This document shows positions 56,016 through 64,000 of a DNA stretch of 64,000 nucleotides, piece by piece. The position numbers and the translations under genes were made by a program. Origin of the DNA: Acidiphilium acidophilum. Its GTDB lineage: Bacteria > Pseudomonadota > Alphaproteobacteria > Acetobacterales > Acetobacteraceae. How positions within the stretch are numbered: position 1 is the first letter of the stretch; every line of letters starts with the position of its first letter. The DNA lies in contig NZ_JAWXYB010000001.1 of assembly GCF_033842475.1 (NCBI RefSeq), positions 62,001 to 126,000 of the forward strand, read 5' to 3'. The notes under the pieces are model-generated. The model worked only from the letters and a program-made list of their open reading frames with translations. It had not been told where the DNA came from and made no database searches.

Positions 56016-58276
56016 CCGAGGGCAATAAATCATTCAAAGTAGGAATCGACTTTGAGAGCGTGTTACGCGCGATCTCAAAGCAGATTTATGAAACACCCCT
56101 CGCCTTCATCCGAGAGAACGTTCAGAACGCCGTCGACGCGATCAGGATTCAGGCGCTCCGAGACGGAGTTGATCCTGGCGATGAAGGATACAAAATTGAG
56201 ATCACCGTTGTCGACGGAATGGTTACGGTTCGTGATAATGGGATCGGCATGTCGGAAGATGACCTCCAAAGCTTCTTCTGGACGATTGGTGCCAGCGGCA
56301 AGCGGACTCAGGAAGCACAGGCAGCCGGTTGCGTTGGCATGTTTGGCATTGGCGGTTTTGCCAATTTTGGCGTTTGCGACATCCTTGAGGTGATATCCCA
56401 GACAGCGGGCGCCGCAGATGGTACTCTTACGCGTCTGTCTGAAGCCGACATTCAAAAAGCCGGCGCCGCTATTCCTTCCGTGACGGTCGAGCAATCGGAC
56501 GTGGCGGCGCCGCGAGGCACGGTCGTTGTCGGTCATATGCGCAAGCCGCCGAATGTCGATGAACTGAAGCGATACCTCCTGGACTTTGTACGGTTTGTTC
56601 CCACGAAAATCTATTTTGGCGGACAGAGAATTCCTCAGGGCAAATTCGCCGATTTGGAGAATCGCGAGAATCTGACGGAAATACGCCAAGGAACCCAGCA
56701 ATGGCAGAGCGGCGACATGGTGATCACCGGACGCCTGTACGCGGATAGAGGCCATGCCATCATTGCCGCGATAGATGGGCTAACCATTGGTGACGAGTCA
56801 ATCAGTCTAGTGGGCTTTATACGATTTGAAAATGGTCCGATCGATGTCTTCAAGCGCGGTTTCAAACTTTGCGCGACACAAATCGGCACTACGATTGGTG
56901 TATCGGGCCGCCTCGATTGCGACCGATTTATTCCTACCGCCGGACGTGACTCACTTGACGCCCCGACGACAAGCTTGCTGGGCAGAATTGTTCATGCGTT
57001 AGAGAAGATAGCAATTGAAGCCGTTCTTGAATCCCCTGAGCGCATTGGACAGCACACGCGGATCTTTCGGTATGTGCTGCAGCATGGCCTTGTGAACCAG
57101 CTCGGAAAGGTCAAGGTCACTTTGGCGGATGGTTCGGAAAGCACGTTGGCAGAGATCCGCAGGCGGGCCGAGCAAGGCGGAGTCGGCGTGTTCTTCGGGC
57201 TGGCTCAAAAGCAGGCCCTAAACCAGATCATGCAGGCGCGGGGACATATTGTCGTGCTCCTGTCCTCCGATCGCCAGCGGCAGGATGCCGAACGGCGTTA
57301 CCTCGAACAGTTCTGTAACGCTAAGCCGTTCGATGGAATGATAGACTGCACCGAACGTTATGCAGAACTTAGCCGGTTTGAACGAGTGTTTCTGAGCGAG
57401 TTGGAGCTGAATATATCTAAATCCTACGAGGTACAGAATTTCCGTCTTATTGCGGGCAAGCTGACAGAGGATATACCGGTATTCGTTAAGGAGCACGGGA
57501 GCGCTCAGCCAATCGAAATCTTCGTAGATGTTCGACATCCGGAAATCGTCAAGCTGCAGGACCTCGGATATAGCGCACTCCTTTACTCTTTGATTGGGAC
57601 GTTTTGTCGCGAATATCTTGGGCCGTCCCTCAAGAAATGGAGTCCACGTTTTTTCGGAGATGGCGCTCTAAACCTTGAACTGCTGGCTAAACGACGGTCG
57701 GAGCTTTGGATTCTGCTCAAAGACGATATCGGAATCGTGCGAAAAGGTGGCCAAAAACAGGTTGTGACGCGTTCGGACGTGCAAGTTGTTACTGTGGGCG
57801 GCGGACAACATCATCAGCCTGAGCCTCAACCAGGAAAACCACTCCCGCGGATCATTCATGTTATCGATGAGCAGGGAAGCACGGGGCTAGGCGGCTACTA
57901 CCTGCGTTTGCCAGACCCCGCTTACAATGCCTATGGTGATCTCTTGCCAGAATGCGAAAGTCGAGGCGTCGTCTGGGCCGGTAACAAGATTATGTACGTT
58001 GCCTCAGATACCGTGAGCGCTGCGTTTCAATATGAAATCCGCGTCGATGAAGTTGTCGCCGCCGACGTGAACGGCTCTATCCGAGCGGAAGGTGCAATTC
58101 AGCTCGATCGCCCGCTTCAAGAAATGTATGGCGGAATGTATTTCCCTATCCCCGGTTCCCTTGAACGGTTTCTCGTGCCACAGGGCAACTCTGAACTCCG
58201 GCTGGAGCTGCATTGCGATTGGATAGATATGCGCACCGCCAAGCATTGGCAGGCAAGAGAAGCCGCCACCTGTTGA
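56009..58276 (+). CDS. Hsp90/HtpG-like GHKL ATPase
   Basis: 755 residues from a GTG at 56009; a second GTG at 56012 makes a GTGA overlap with the phosphoesterase stop. N-terminal GHKL ATP site: N box ENVQNAVDA (36-44), G1 box DNGIGM (76-81) and G2 loop GMFGIGG (110-116). The rest resembles the middle-domain layout of HtpG only loosely and ends in a novel beta-rich segment. It is too long and too divergent for a housekeeping HtpG. Placed third in a coupled operon, it is probably the ATP-driven sensor or switch of a conflict system. Confidence 0.8.
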   Translation: MVTEGNKSFKVGIDFESVLRAISKQIYETPLAFIRENVQNAVDAIRIQALRDGVDPGDEGYKIEITVVDGMVTVRDNGIGMSEDDLQSFFWTIGASGKRTQEAQAAGCVGMFGIGGFANFGVCDILEVISQTAGAADGTLTRLSEADIQKAGAAIPSVTVEQSDVAAPRGTVVVGHMRKPPNVDELKRYLLDFVRFVPTKIYFGGQRIPQGKFADLENRENLTEIRQGTQQWQSGDMVITGRLYADRGHAIIAAIDGLTIGDESISLVGFIRFENGPIDVFKRGFKLCATQIGTTIGVSGRLDCDRFIPTAGRDSLDAPTTSLLGRIVHALEKIAIEAVLESPERIGQHTRIFRYVLQHGLVNQLGKVKVTLADGSESTLAEIRRRAEQGGVGVFFGLAQKQALNQIMQARGHIVVLLSSDRQRQDAERRYLEQFCNAKPFDGMIDCTERYAELSRFERVFLSELELNISKSYEVQNFRLIAGKLTEDIPVFVKEHGSAQPIEIFVDVRHPEIVKLQDLGYSALLYSLIGTFCREYLGPSLKKWSPRFFGDGALNLELLAKRRSELWILLKDDIGIVRKGGQKQVVTRSDVQVVTVGGGQHHQPEPQPGKPLPRIIHVIDEQGSTGLGGYYLRLPDPAYNAYGDLLPECESRGVVWAGNKIMYVASDTVSAAFQYEIRVDEVVAADVNGSIRAEGAIQLDRPLQEMYGGMYFPIPGSLERFLVPQGNSELRLELHCDWIDMRTAKHWQAREAATC

Positions 58277-58356
58277 ACAAAAAGCGCGCTCGGCCCTGGA
58301 TCATCGAGCAGGACCGACGGCGCCAGCCTCTGGAAAGGCGAACCCAATGCTCGCAA

Positions 58357-59709
58357 GGTGGTGTAACCTGACGTCTGGAAATTCATTTTGGGTTGGGAGT
58401 TGGTGCCCTTGCCGGGGCATGCCCCGGCAAGGGCTGTTCATTCTGGTATTCCATGCAGTTGTTCACACCAACATGGAGACCGATGAATGGACGCCAAAAA
58501 GGATACGATTATCGAGGCACTTTTGGAACATCTGATCGAAAACGGCGCAGGCGATATCGCCACGGTATTTGCCAGGACCTTCGAACTCGCCATGCAGATC
58601 GAGCGCGAACGCTTCCTCCACGCCAGTCACTACGAGCGCAACCCCGATCGTCAGGGTTACGCCAATGGCTACAAGCCCAAGCGGATCGATACCCCGGCCG
58701 GGTCGATCACCGTCGATGTCCCCAAAACCGCCGGTCACGTGGGCGAACCCTTCTACCCACAGTCCCTCGAACGCGGCCGACGCTCGGTCCGCGCCGTCAT
58801 GGTCGCCGTCGCCGAAATGTACATCAAAGGCGTCTCCACCCGCGACGTCGAGGCCGTCATGCGCGAATTCGGCATCGAAAGCCTCTCCTCCGCTCAGGTC
58901 AGCCGCGCCAGCAAGCTGCTCGATGACGAACTCGCCGCCTGGCGCACCCGACCCCTCGCCGAGATCCGCTACCTCATCCTCGACGCCAGATATGAAAAAA
59001 TGCGCGATAATGGCGTCGTCCGCGATGCCGCCGTGCTCTCGGCCATCGGCATCGGACCCGATGAACGCCGCCGTGTCCTCGGCGTCTCGGTCGCCCTTTC
59101 CGAGGCCGAAGTCCATTGGCGTGCCTTCCTCGAAAGCCTCCATCAGCGTGGCCTGCGAGGCGTCGAATTCATCGTCTCCGATGACCATGCCGGATTGCAC
59201 GCCGCACGCCGCGCCGTCTTCGGCGCCGCACACTGGCAACGATGCCAGTTCCACCTCGCCCAAAACGCCATCCACCACGCCCCCAACCACGCCATCCGCA
59301 AACGCATCGGCGCAGAACTCCGGACCGTCTGGAACGCAAATTCCCTCGCCGCTGCCCAGATCGCTCTCACAACCCTCGTCAATGCCTATCGCGACACCGC
59401 ACCAAAGCTCGCCGATTGGCTCGAACGAAATATCCCCGAAGGCCTCACCGTCTTCACACTGCCAGAACCCCACCAGCGCCGGCTTCGCACTTCCAACCCC
59501 ATGGAACGCGGCATCCAGCAGGAACTCAAACGCCGCACCACCAAAATCAGGGTCTTCCCCAACGAAGCCTCCCTCGAACGCCTCGTCAGCGCCGTCCTCG
59601 TCGAAATCGATGAAAAATGGGCCGCCGACACCAAGGGCTACATCAAGTGGGACTACCAGGATGCCTGACCCCCGCTCGCCCTATTTTCCAGACATCAGGT
59701 TGCTCAATC
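58357..59709 (+). mobile_element. IS256-family element, copy 5
   Basis: 1353 bp flanked by the 8-bp duplication gctcgcaa (58349-58356 and 59710-59717). The only copy not inside another IS; it lies 80 bp after the GHKL ATPase gene. Confidence 0.95.
58487..59668 (+). CDS. IS256-family transposase, copy 5
   Basis: Intact 393-residue protein identical to the other copies, reading in the same direction as the fic operon. Confidence 0.95.
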   Translation: MDAKKDTIIEALLEHLIENGAGDIATVFARTFELAMQIERERFLHASHYERNPDRQGYANGYKPKRIDTPAGSITVDVPKTAGHVGEPFYPQSLERGRRSVRAVMVAVAEMYIKGVSTRDVEAVMREFGIESLSSAQVSRASKLLDDELAAWRTRPLAEIRYLILDARYEKMRDNGVVRDAAVLSAIGIGPDERRRVLGVSVALSEAEVHWRAFLESLHQRGLRGVEFIVSDDHAGLHAARRAVFGAAHWQRCQFHLAQNAIHHAPNHAIRKRIGAELRTVWNANSLAAAQIALTTLVNAYRDTAPKLADWLERNIPEGLTVFTLPEPHQRRLRTSNPMERGIQQELKRRTTKIRVFPNEASLERLVSAVLVEIDEKWAADTKGYIKWDYQDA

Positions 59710-59717
59710 GCTCGCAA

Positions 59718-59818
59718 CCCTAACCCATATTTAGCAGTACCTCGAATAAACCTTATAGTATCAACATCTTACACTCGTAAAAAAGTCCGAGTGGCACTAC
59801 AACCGCATCCAAAGGGTG
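59718..59818. other. Spacer between IS256 copy 5 and the IS1634-type gene
   Basis: About 100 bp, fairly AT-rich, likely including the outer end of the IS1634-type element; its terminal repeat could not be paired because the other end is outside the window. Confidence 0.3.
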
Positions 59819-60043
59819 TCAGACGGTGAGTTTCTGGATCCCTCCTGGCGCGGCATTGAGTTCCAGCGCATCATAAATCCGGCGCAAGGCTGGTTCGGCG
59901 ACCGTGGCCTTGCGGACATGCAGGGTGCGACCGTCGCGCTGCTGGAAGGTTGCGGTGATGCGTTGCTGCACCGAGAGGATTTCGCGCAATCGGGTCCATG
60001 ACAAGGGATCCCCTGCCGCTTCCAGTTTGCGCCGGATTGCCTG

Positions 60044-61396
60044 GATTGAGCAACCTGATGTCTGGAAAATAGGGCGAGCGGGGGTCAGGCATCCTGGTAG
60101 TCCCACTTGATGTAGCCCTTGGTGTCGGCGGCCCATTTTTCATCGATTTCGACGAGGACGGCGCTGACGAGGCGTTCGAGGGAGGCTTCGTTGGGGAAGA
60201 CCCTGATTTTGGTGGTGCGGCGTTTGAGTTCCTGCTGGATGCCGCGTTCCATGGGGTTGGAAGTGCGAAGCCGGCGCTGGTGGGGTTCTGGCAGTGTGAA
60301 GACGGTGAGGCCTTCGGGGATATTTCGTTCGAGCCAATCGGCGAGCTTTGGTGCGGTGTCGCGATAGGCATTGACGAGGGTTGTGAGAGCGATCTGGGCA
60401 GCGGCGAGGGAATTTGCGTTCCAGACGGTCCGGAGTTCTGCGCCGATGCGTTTGCGGATGGCGTGGTTGGGGGCGTGGTGGATGGCGTTTTGGGCGAGGT
60501 GGAACTGGCATCGTTGCCAGTGTGCGGCGCCGAAGACGGCGCGGCGTGCGGCGTGCAATCCGGCATGGTCATCGGAGACGATGAATTCGACGCCTCGCAG
60601 GCCACGCTGATGGAGGCTTTCGAGGAAGGCACGCCAATGGACTTCGGCCTCGGAAAGGGCGACCGAGACGCCGAGGACACGGCGGCGTTCATCGGGTCCG
60701 ATGCCGATGGCCGAGAGCACGGCGGCATCGCGGACGACGCCATTATCGCGCATTTTTTCATATCTGGCGTCGAGGATGAGGTAGCGGATCTCGGCGAGGG
60801 GTCGGGTGCGCCAGGCGGCGAGTTCGTCATCGAGCAGCTTGCTGGCGCGGCTGACCTGAGCGGAGGAGAGGCTTTCGATGCCGAATTCGCGCATGACGGC
60901 CTCGACGTCGCGGGTGGAGACGCCTTTGATGTACATTTCGGCGACGGCGACCATGACGGCGCGGACCGAGCGTCGGCCGCGTTCGAGGGACTGTGGGTAG
61001 AAGGGTTCGCCCACGTGACCGGCGGTTTTGGGGACATCGACGGTGATCGACCCGGCCGGGGTATCGATCCGCTTGGGCTTGTAGCCATTGGCGTAACCCT
61101 GACGATCGGGGTTGCGCTCGTAGTGACTGGCGTGGAGGAAGCGTTCGCGCTCGATCTGCATGGCGAGTTCGAAGGTCCTGGCAAATACCGTGGCGATATC
61201 GCCTGCGCCGTTTTCGATCAGATGTTCCAAAAGTGCCTCGATAATCGTATCCTTTTTGGCGTCCATTCATCGGTCTCCATGTTGGTGTGAACAACTGCAT
61301 GGAATACCAGAATGAACAGCCCTTGCCGGGGCATGCCCCGGCAAGGGCACCAACTCCCAACCCAAAATGAATTTCCAGACGTCAGGTTACACCACC
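60044..61396 (-). mobile_element. IS256-family element, copy 6
   Basis: 1353 bp, minus orientation, flanked by the 8-bp duplication attgcctg (60036-60043 and 61397-61404). Confidence 0.95.
60085..61266 (-). CDS. IS256-family transposase, copy 6
   Basis: Intact and identical to the other copies; same direction as the IS1634-type gene it interrupts. Confidence 0.95.
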   Translation of the reverse strand: MDAKKDTIIEALLEHLIENGAGDIATVFARTFELAMQIERERFLHASHYERNPDRQGYANGYKPKRIDTPAGSITVDVPKTAGHVGEPFYPQSLERGRRSVRAVMVAVAEMYIKGVSTRDVEAVMREFGIESLSSAQVSRASKLLDDELAAWRTRPLAEIRYLILDARYEKMRDNGVVRDAAVLSAIGIGPDERRRVLGVSVALSEAEVHWRAFLESLHQRGLRGVEFIVSDDHAGLHAARRAVFGAAHWQRCQFHLAQNAIHHAPNHAIRKRIGAELRTVWNANSLAAAQIALTTLVNAYRDTAPKLADWLERNIPEGLTVFTLPEPHQRRLRTSNPMERGIQQELKRRTTKIRVFPNEASLERLVSAVLVEIDEKWAADTKGYIKWDYQDA

Positions 61397-61799
61397 ATTG
61401 CCTGGACCAGTTGATAAGCCAGCACGGTGATGAATAGATGCCCTTCGGTGCGGTCCGCTTTGTGATGGAACACCGGTCGCAGGCCGAGTTCCGATTTGAG
61501 ACCGCGAAACACCGCCTCCAGATCGGTCAACATGGTGTAGGTGTGCCACAAGGTGGCGGCGTCCCAGGTGGTTTCATTGCTGCGCAGACAATAGACCCCG
61601 GGATGTGTCAGCATTGAACCCTCGAGTGGAGCCTTGACCCAGGTGATCGACGCGGCCTTGGCTCCGGTCTCATCCGGAGTCACGGTGATCTCGTAGTGTT
61701 GCCCGATGCCGTTGCTCTTCTCGATCAATCGGCCGATGCGTCGCTGGATATCAGCCAGCTTTTTCTGTCCGTGGGGTTTTGCCAGGCCGGCGGCGAGCG

Positions 61800-63152
61800 G
61801 ATTGAGCAACCTGATGTCTGGAAAATAGGGCGAGCGGGGGTCAGGCATCCTGGTAGTCCCACTTGATGTAGCCCTTGGTGTCGGCGGCCCATTTTTCATC
61901 GATTTCGACGAGGACGGCGCTGACGAGGCGTTCGAGGGAGGCTTCGTTGGGGAAGACCCTGATTTTGGTGGTGCGGCGTTTGAGTTCCTGCTGGATGCCG
62001 CGTTCCATGGGGTTGGAAGTGCGAAGCCGGCGCTGGTGGGGTTCTGGCAGTGTGAAGACGGTGAGGCCTTCGGGGATATTTCGTTCGAGCCAATCGGCGA
62101 GCTTTGGTGCGGTGTCGCGATAGGCATTGACGAGGGTTGTGAGAGCGATCTGGGCAGCGGCGAGGGAATTTGCGTTCCAGACGGTCCGGAGTTCTGCGCC
62201 GATGCGTTTGCGGATGGCGTGGTTGGGGGCGTGGTGGATGGCGTTTTGGGCGAGGTGGAACTGGCATCGTTGCCAGTGTGCGGCGCCGAAGACGGCGCGG
62301 CGTGCGGCGTGCAATCCGGCATGGTCATCGGAGACGATGAATTCGACGCCTCGCAGGCCACGCTGATGGAGGCTTTCGAGGAAGGCACGCCAATGGACTT
62401 CGGCCTCGGAAAGGGCGACCGAGACGCCGAGGACACGGCGGCGTTCATCGGGTCCGATGCCGATGGCCGAGAGCACGGCGGCATCGCGGACGACGCCATT
62501 ATCGCGCATTTTTTCATATCTGGCGTCGAGGATGAGGTAGCGGATCTCGGCGAGGGGTCGGGTGCGCCAGGCGGCGAGTTCGTCATCGAGCAGCTTGCTG
62601 GCGCGGCTGACCTGAGCGGAGGAGAGGCTTTCGATGCCGAATTCGCGCATGACGGCCTCGACGTCGCGGGTGGAGACGCCTTTGATGTACATTTCGGCGA
62701 CGGCGACCATGACGGCGCGGACCGAGCGTCGGCCGCGTTCGAGGGACTGTGGGTAGAAGGGTTCGCCCACGTGACCGGCGGTTTTGGGGACATCGACGGT
62801 GATCGACCCGGCCGGGGTATCGATCCGCTTGGGCTTGTAGCCATTGGCGTAACCCTGACGATCGGGGTTGCGCTCGTAGTGACTGGCGTGGAGGAAGCGT
62901 TCGCGCTCGATCTGCATGGCGAGTTCGAAGGTCCTGGCAAATACCGTGGCGATATCGCCTGCGCCGTTTTCGATCAGATGTTCCAAAAGTGCCTCGATAA
63001 TCGTATCCTTTTTGGCGTCCATTCATCGGTCTCCATGTTGGTGTGAACAACTGCATGGAATACCAGAATGAACAGCCCTTGCCGGGGCATGCCCCGGCAA
63101 GGGCACCAACTCCCAACCCAAAATGAATTTCCAGACGTCAGGTTACACCACC
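61800..63152 (-). mobile_element. IS256-family element, copy 7
   Basis: 1353 bp, minus orientation, flanked by the 8-bp duplication ggcgagcg (61792-61799 and 63153-63160). Only 403 bp of IS1634 sequence separates it from copy 6. Confidence 0.95.
61841..63022 (-). CDS. IS256-family transposase, copy 7
   Basis: Intact and identical to the other copies. Confidence 0.95.
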   Translation of the reverse strand: MDAKKDTIIEALLEHLIENGAGDIATVFARTFELAMQIERERFLHASHYERNPDRQGYANGYKPKRIDTPAGSITVDVPKTAGHVGEPFYPQSLERGRRSVRAVMVAVAEMYIKGVSTRDVEAVMREFGIESLSSAQVSRASKLLDDELAAWRTRPLAEIRYLILDARYEKMRDNGVVRDAAVLSAIGIGPDERRRVLGVSVALSEAEVHWRAFLESLHQRGLRGVEFIVSDDHAGLHAARRAVFGAAHWQRCQFHLAQNAIHHAPNHAIRKRIGAELRTVWNANSLAAAQIALTTLVNAYRDTAPKLADWLERNIPEGLTVFTLPEPHQRRLRTSNPMERGIQQELKRRTTKIRVFPNEASLERLVSAVLVEIDEKWAADTKGYIKWDYQDA

Positions 63153-64000
63153 GGCGAGCGTGGTGAGACCGGCCTCGAACCGGGTGATGAACCGATCGGT
63201 GATTGCGGTCTCCTTGGTCTTGCGCCCCTCGGAGTGGCAATAGAGCCGAACCTCCGCACCATCCTCGCTCAGCACGCGTTGCAATTTGACCGTCTCGTTC
63301 GACGCGGTCAGCGTGCTGATCGCCTGATCCGGATCGAACTGGCGGGTGCGTTCGCGGCTGACCACCAGGTAGCGGTATCGGTGTTTTATGAGCCATGCGA
63401 CGTTGGCTGCGGTGGCGATGCCGGCATCCATGATGACCAGCGCCCCTTTGGGGGCGGTGAGGCCGTCGAGCATCTCCGCCAGGGTCGTGGCTTCACCGAC
63501 ATTGCCGGCGAACATCTTTGAGCGGCGCACGAAGCCGCTGCCATCGAGGACCAGGCCGAGGGTAACCAGAGGGCAGTCGGTTCGCTTCTCCTTTGATCGG
63601 CCGCGAGCGGCCTTGGCGTTACCGCTGGCGGTACCTTCGAAATACGTGTTGGTCAGATCGTAGAGGGTGACGGTAAGCGGCAGTCCGAACAAATCCTGGA
63701 TCCGACCAAACAAAGCGGTCTCGATCTTGTTTCGGTGGCGCACGAGAAGATCGGATGTGCGATACAGGCGGATCAACGGCATGGCATCGAAGTCCACGTC
63801 AAGCAGTTCGCCGAGGGCACTGCGCTCGCGAAGCCAGCGCCACGTTGCGAGTTCGCTGCCCGGCGCTGCCATGCGGCCAATGAGACTGCCGGCTACCGCG
63901 GCGCGTTGGACTCCATTGAAGTCGAGATCGCGGAGGATCTGATCGATCCCTAGCCATTTCATTGCGGCGATGCCGACCGCTTCGACCCCGATCGACCGGG

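Larger units (their letters stand above)
59819..64000 (-). pseudogene. IS1634-family transposase, split by IS256 copies 6 and 7; 5' end outside window
   Basis: The frame enters from the right edge (VGIAAMKWLGIDQIL...) and contains LYDLTNTYFEGTASGN, LGLVLDGSGFV and VIMDAGIATAANVAWL, the DDE core of IS1634/IS1549-type IS4-superfamily enzymes. It is cut by copy 7 and resumes at 61799 as AGLAKPHGQKKLADIQRRIGRL, then WHTYTMLTDLEAVFRGLKSELGLRPVFH with the Glu signature. It is cut again by copy 6 after AYQLVQAM and ends from 60043 to the TGA at 59819. Removal of both copies restores one frame. Confidence 0.88.

Overview
The window is GC-rich DNA, apart from one AT-rich gene near 44 kb, with the dense insertion-sequence load, metal-resistance genes and split defence genes typical of the accessory genome (plasmid or genomic island) of an acidophilic alphaproteobacterium such as the Acetobacteraceae (Acidiphilium/Acidocella type). 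That placement is inferred from gene style only; no rRNA, tRNA, replication gene or other taxonomic marker was found. Layout. 1-0.5 kb: 3' end of a mercury-type merR and a convergent SMR-like membrane gene. 0.9-3.4 kb: a hipBA toxin-antitoxin pair and a tyrosine recombinase. 3.4-10.5 kb: an IS630 element split by an IS110/IS1111 element and an IS256 element, then an IS3 element split by another IS256. 10.5-25 kb: the main cargo. It starts with a minus-strand redox/copper-type operon (Met-rich exported protein, 43-residue Met-rich membrane peptide, SCO, TlpA, DsbA-like protein) behind a CueR-like promoter. Next come a decayed ThiF gene and an arsR-membrane protein-rhodanese-SMR run. The mercury module follows: merR diverging from merA, then a thioredoxin-like protein and a CC-motif membrane protein. 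Last are a sulfur-handling group (ArsR-rhodanese fusion, metallo-beta-lactamase-fold persulfide dioxygenase-like enzyme, MFS transporter) and a tlpA gene cut by an IS4 element. 25.2-31.4 kb: an IS21 element carrying a second, different IS21 element. 31.6-40.8 kb: a four-gene minus-strand operon (SNF2 helicase, AIPR protein, type III Mod, type III Res) that looks like an expanded type III restriction or phage-defence locus. 41-45 kb: a wreckage zone with a Tn3-type res site and broken resolvase, a 312-bp miniature element with 38-39 bp inverted repeats, an ISAs1 remnant, a parE remnant and an AT-rich secreted protein. 45-52.9 kb: a four-level nest, IS256 inside IS21 inside IS4 inside ISL3. 53-58.3 kb: a tight operon of a Fic protein, a metallophosphoesterase and an Hsp90-like GHKL ATPase, a second and less familiar candidate defence or conflict system. 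58.3-64 kb: three more IS256 copies, two of them inside one IS1634-type transposase gene that runs off the right edge. Seven IS256 copies, all 1353 bp and apparently identical, show a very recent transposition burst; six of the seven landed inside other insertion sequences. The mercury, copper and thiol genes plausibly act together in heavy-metal detoxification and envelope disulfide/metal handling, while the hip, type III/AIPR and Fic operons form the selfish or defensive part of the region.
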